Positions 62,501 through 64,000 of a stretch of 64,000 nucleotides of DNA are shown here, piece by piece (position 1 is the first letter of the stretch; each line of letters opens with the position of its first letter). The translations under genes and the position numbers were made by a program. The notes under the pieces are model-generated. The model was not told the DNA's origin. It did no database searches and worked only from the letters and a program-made list of their open reading frames with translations. Origin of the DNA: Glaciecola sp947496235 (GTDB taxonomy: Bacteria; Pseudomonadota; Gammaproteobacteria; Enterobacterales; Alteromonadaceae); contig NZ_JBLWFH010000004.1 of the NCBI RefSeq assembly GCF_050306235.1, positions 1 to 64,000 on the forward strand, given 5' to 3'.

Positions 62501-63681
62501 TTAGCTATATTGGCCAACATATAACGCTTATATGGGTGGAAATCTTTTGGATCATCTTCTGCTGCGCCACGTATTGTCATCTGAGCGCCATTGCTAGTGG
62601 CATTTTGATAGGCAGTAAATTCTAAATAGGCATTGGTAATAGTTGCACCTTGAGGTACCGCAATTTTTTTAAAACGAGTACCAATATAGGCGTTATTCCC
62701 TGCATCAAAGGTAAGTTCACTTCCTGTGGATTGATAACCATTTGAACGTTCTTCAGCATTTTCATCCTGCTGGTCAACTTGATAAATGAGTCTTTCGCTG
62801 ACACAGCCAGTGGCAGTTGTATCGTCATAAGTAATAATAAGTTGTGGCGCTCGACTATTTCCATCCTCGTTTGAAAAAGCGCGTCTAGAACTACTTACGT
62901 CGGCACTTGTGCCTTCCAATAAAAAGCTCATATTGTTGTTACCGCACCAGTCGCCACGGTTTACGATTTCCTGTACCACGGCTGAAATATCAGGCGTTGC
63001 AATAACTTCATCCGTTAAAGGAAAACTATTGTCAGCATTCCAATTGATCACGGCGCCTGTTTTAGTTCGACTACTGATGTTATTAGTTGTGCTATCAAAG
63101 GTATTTGAATTTCCGACCGACTCACCAAAAATTCTAATTTGGCTTACGCCAGTATTTATCCCAGCGCTTGTAAATCTTATAACAGCACTGGTAATGGTGG
63201 CGCCTCTTGGAATATTAAGTTCCTGAAAGCGTAAACCTGTCCACACGGTATCTGTGCCATTTGTTAGTTCTAACTGACTATCATTTCGATACACATTACC
63301 ACCGACTTCAAAGGCATCATCACTGCCCGCGGTAACGGGTACTATAAGTTCCGGGGAAATCGATGCATCAATACCATTGATCGGAAATAATATAGGCCCA
63401 CCGTAGTCTGAAAAACGCATTAATCCTGCGTTAATGTTAGTAGCATTACCTAAAGCGGTTCGCAGTGCGTTTTGCACTTTCTGCATTCGTGATTCAATAC
63501 CATCGTCTTTAGTTCCCATAGAACCAGAGGTATCCATAATAAAAAGTACATTTGGATTGTAGGTAACAGCGGCTGACCCTGAACCTGTATAGATTTCGAG
63601 ATCATCGGCCAAAACGGTGAACGAAATCATGCTAGATAGAAATAAGGCTACAACAAATGAAAATGAACGTTTCATATTCAT
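59590..63681 (-). CDS. pilY1: Type IV pilus tip/assembly protein PilY1-like
   Basis: Exported 1363-residue protein that primes pilus assembly and is thought to act at the tip. Signal peptide at residues 1-24. The VWA domain starts with DTSGS (about 49), but its TPIVDTLYEA (about 497) and LLSDGE (about 589) parts come 400-500 residues later. Between lie two related beta-sandwich repeats (about 120-285 and 290-465), each with a GATIT stretch and an I-V-QEIVNR stretch. The C-terminal PilY1 propeller (about 700-1340) holds calcium-type loops DEDNDGLTTD (about 845), DRDFDGLAD (about 1064) and DLNQNGVEE (about 1273). The start ATG at 63681 has GGGGGT upstream. Confidence 0.9.
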   Translation of the reverse strand: MNMKRSFSFVVALFLSSMISFTVLADDLEIYTGSGSAAVTYNPNVLFIMDTSGSMGTKDDGIESRMQKVQNALRTALGNATNINAGLMRFSDYGGPILFPINGIDASISPELIVPVTAGSDDAFEVGGNVYRNDSQLELTNGTDTVWTGLRFQELNIPRGATITSAVIRFTSAGINTGVSQIRIFGESVGNSNTFDSTTNNISSRTKTGAVINWNADNSFPLTDEVIATPDISAVVQEIVNRGDWCGNNNMSFLLEGTSADVSSSRRAFSNEDGNSRAPQLIITYDDTTATGCVSERLIYQVDQQDENAEERSNGYQSTGSELTFDAGNNAYIGTRFKKIAVPQGATITNAYLEFTAYQNATSNGAQMTIRGAAEDDPKDFHPYKRYMLANIAKTAASVSWSNIPNWYRNNDYQSPPVTSIVQEIVNRPGWQPNNDMMFVMSNFSYAKRGAYSYNGKPSGAVRLVIEYEGNATPGTTSTVRQHLIGKVDELSANGYTPIVDTLYEATMYYGGRDVYYGRKRGESSTSYSVRRATRVSHRSSYIGADSVRPTGCTDDNLNSNDCVNEYIPAGATYISPIQDLQCQVNNHIVLLSDGEANNNHSVSEIEALLGESCSGSGGEKCGLDLVRNIADAGESVIDARIITHTIGFAANATANNFLNQIALQSGGGFYTASDSAALLEAFETILRQVKDVNTTFVSPGVAVNQLNRLTHRDELYFALFKPSEGTVWPGNLKKYRIEGDVVKDKNNLNAVDSGTGFFSENSHSFWSPLADGNDVRQGGAISRLDLVRNVYTFGDSAGTIFTTLNKVEEGNTTITAEDLAVDTLPDSATLRSEVLKWARGVDVHDEDNDGLTTDINMMMGDPIHSQPIIVNYSANDSAIFVATNHGFLHSFDAATGEENFAIIPRELLANLYDFYRDSSSFTHLYGLDGDMVLRHFDDKVWLYIGQRRGGNNYYVFDVTEKLNPKFVYKIDGGVGDFANLGQTWSRPIITKINIGGTVKDVMIIGGGYDENQDAKAVRSDDTIGNSVFIVDANNGDLLWSASNAAATLTLPHMEYSIPARIAVIDRDFDGLADHLYAADMGGQLFRFDIYNGESTTDLVKGGLVAQLGGDSAEENRRFYYAPDVSEISLGDERYYAVALGSGFRAGPLNSTIQDYFFMIKDEGVYQQDEYGKFVFPSTPYVVDDLYDATAHLLTSSDETERDLAASTFASKNGWRIKLSSGGEKVLSSPLIIDYKVFFTTYLPASASDSLCAPPTGNSRAYLVNLFNANSVTDLNQNGVEEHQDRSAQLAQTGIAPDTKILIENIIKPVVCLGAECVSAVITVDEDGNEEACGTAFECLAQNIYGRFERVQKDTWQTEVENQ

Positions 63682-63693
63682 AAAAACCCCCAC

Positions 63694-64000
63694 TTAGTTA
63701 GACGCAGGTGCGAAAACAGCGGCAGATAATGTGTTTGCCACAGCATAACCACTACCATCGGCTTGACCGCATCCGCGCACTAAAAATACATGACAGTTAA
63801 TATTTGAACCGCCAATTACATTACTTGATCCTCGACAAGCTTGCTCTCTAACAAACACAGTCTTTGACCAAGAGTTTATTGCTGGGCTATCGCTATACCT
63901 TGATATCGTCGTATGTCGAGTATTGAAAGTCATACCGCTTGCGGTAGTATTGCGAGTGACTCGATTGTCATCGAAACAACTTAAATCTTCGGTCGCAAGA
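63694..64000 (-). CDS. pilX: Pilus assembly protein PilX, C-terminal part (cut by window edge)
   Basis: The frame is open from the right edge and ends at 63694, about 100 residues seen. The C-terminal pattern (HVFLVRGCGQADGSGYAVAN, with a final Val/Ala-rich strand) resembles PilX ends, and the position directly before pilY1 is that of pilX. Cys at several positions. The N-terminal pilin helix is outside the window, so the family rests on context. Confidence 0.6.
   Translation of the reverse strand, partial: LATEDLSCFDDNRVTRNTTASGMTFNTRHTTISRYSDSPAINSWSKTVFVREQACRGSSNVIGGSNINCHVFLVRGCGQADGSGYAVANTLSAAVFAPASN

Noticed and set aside
1..64000. CRISPR array, prophage, integron, IS element or defence island
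   Set aside because: No regularly spaced direct repeats, no transposase, integrase or phage structural genes were seen; gene order is that of core chromosome.

Overview
The window looks like a chromosomal segment of a marine gammaproteobacterium of the order Alteromonadales (Alteromonadaceae, Glaciecola/Paraglaciecola-like). This is inferred from AT-leaning composition, sodium-type flagellar stator genes (pomAB) joined to xseB-ispA-dxs, classical gammaproteobacterial gene orders, an exosortase-type surface protein and the RpoE-ChrR cluster. Nearly all of it is core chromosome. I see no phage, integrase, IS element, tRNA or CRISPR array.

Left edge (1-8040). Bases 1-440 read on the minus strand as the promoter and leader region of a ribosomal RNA operon whose 16S gene should begin just beyond base 1. 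Next come a 895-residue tandem HtrA-like protease resembling the eukaryotic Nma111 family, pssA, and a two-gene exosortase-linked pair: a predicted surface protein behind a sigma-54-type promoter and a large PrsT-like TPR protein.

8037-13311 holds clpB (with a visible heat-shock promoter), pgeF and rluD, divergent from bamD, in the order known from enterics. 13327-19939 is a stress block: an ECF sigma factor with its ChrR-type zinc anti-sigma factor, a LON-domain protein, and a five-gene operon (SnoaL-like protein, short-chain dehydrogenase, FAD amine oxidase, DUF1365, Cfa-like methyltransferase) of the kind this sigma factor controls; the theme is photo-oxidative stress and modification of membrane fatty acids.

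19996-24924 has the sodium stator genes pomAB (behind a near-consensus FliA promoter), divergent from xseB-ispA-dxs (isoprenoid precursors). 24935-30935 is nrdR-ribD-ribE-ribBA-ribH-nusB-thiL-pgpA, interrupted by a striking nested palindrome. 31033-41757 carries glyA, a stand-alone lpxD, ettA, radA, a double-PilZ protein, serB with its divergent SMP-family partner, and a YjjV-type TatD nuclease. 41748-50233 is pdxH and era-rnc-lepB-lepA, then rseC-rseB-rseA-rpoE (envelope stress), divergent from nadB. 52115-56515 has a MaoC-like hydratase, ygfX-sdhE divergent from ygfZ-slyD, and nadE-glnB.

The right end (56639-64000) is a type IV pilus minor-pilin region: two tandem FimT/GspH-like pseudopilins on the plus strand, a GGDEF protein, and on the minus strand pilX (cut by the window edge), pilY1 and pilE. 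PilY1 has a tandem beta-sandwich pair inserted inside its VWA domain, and four of these pilus proteins carry EF-hand-like calcium loops.
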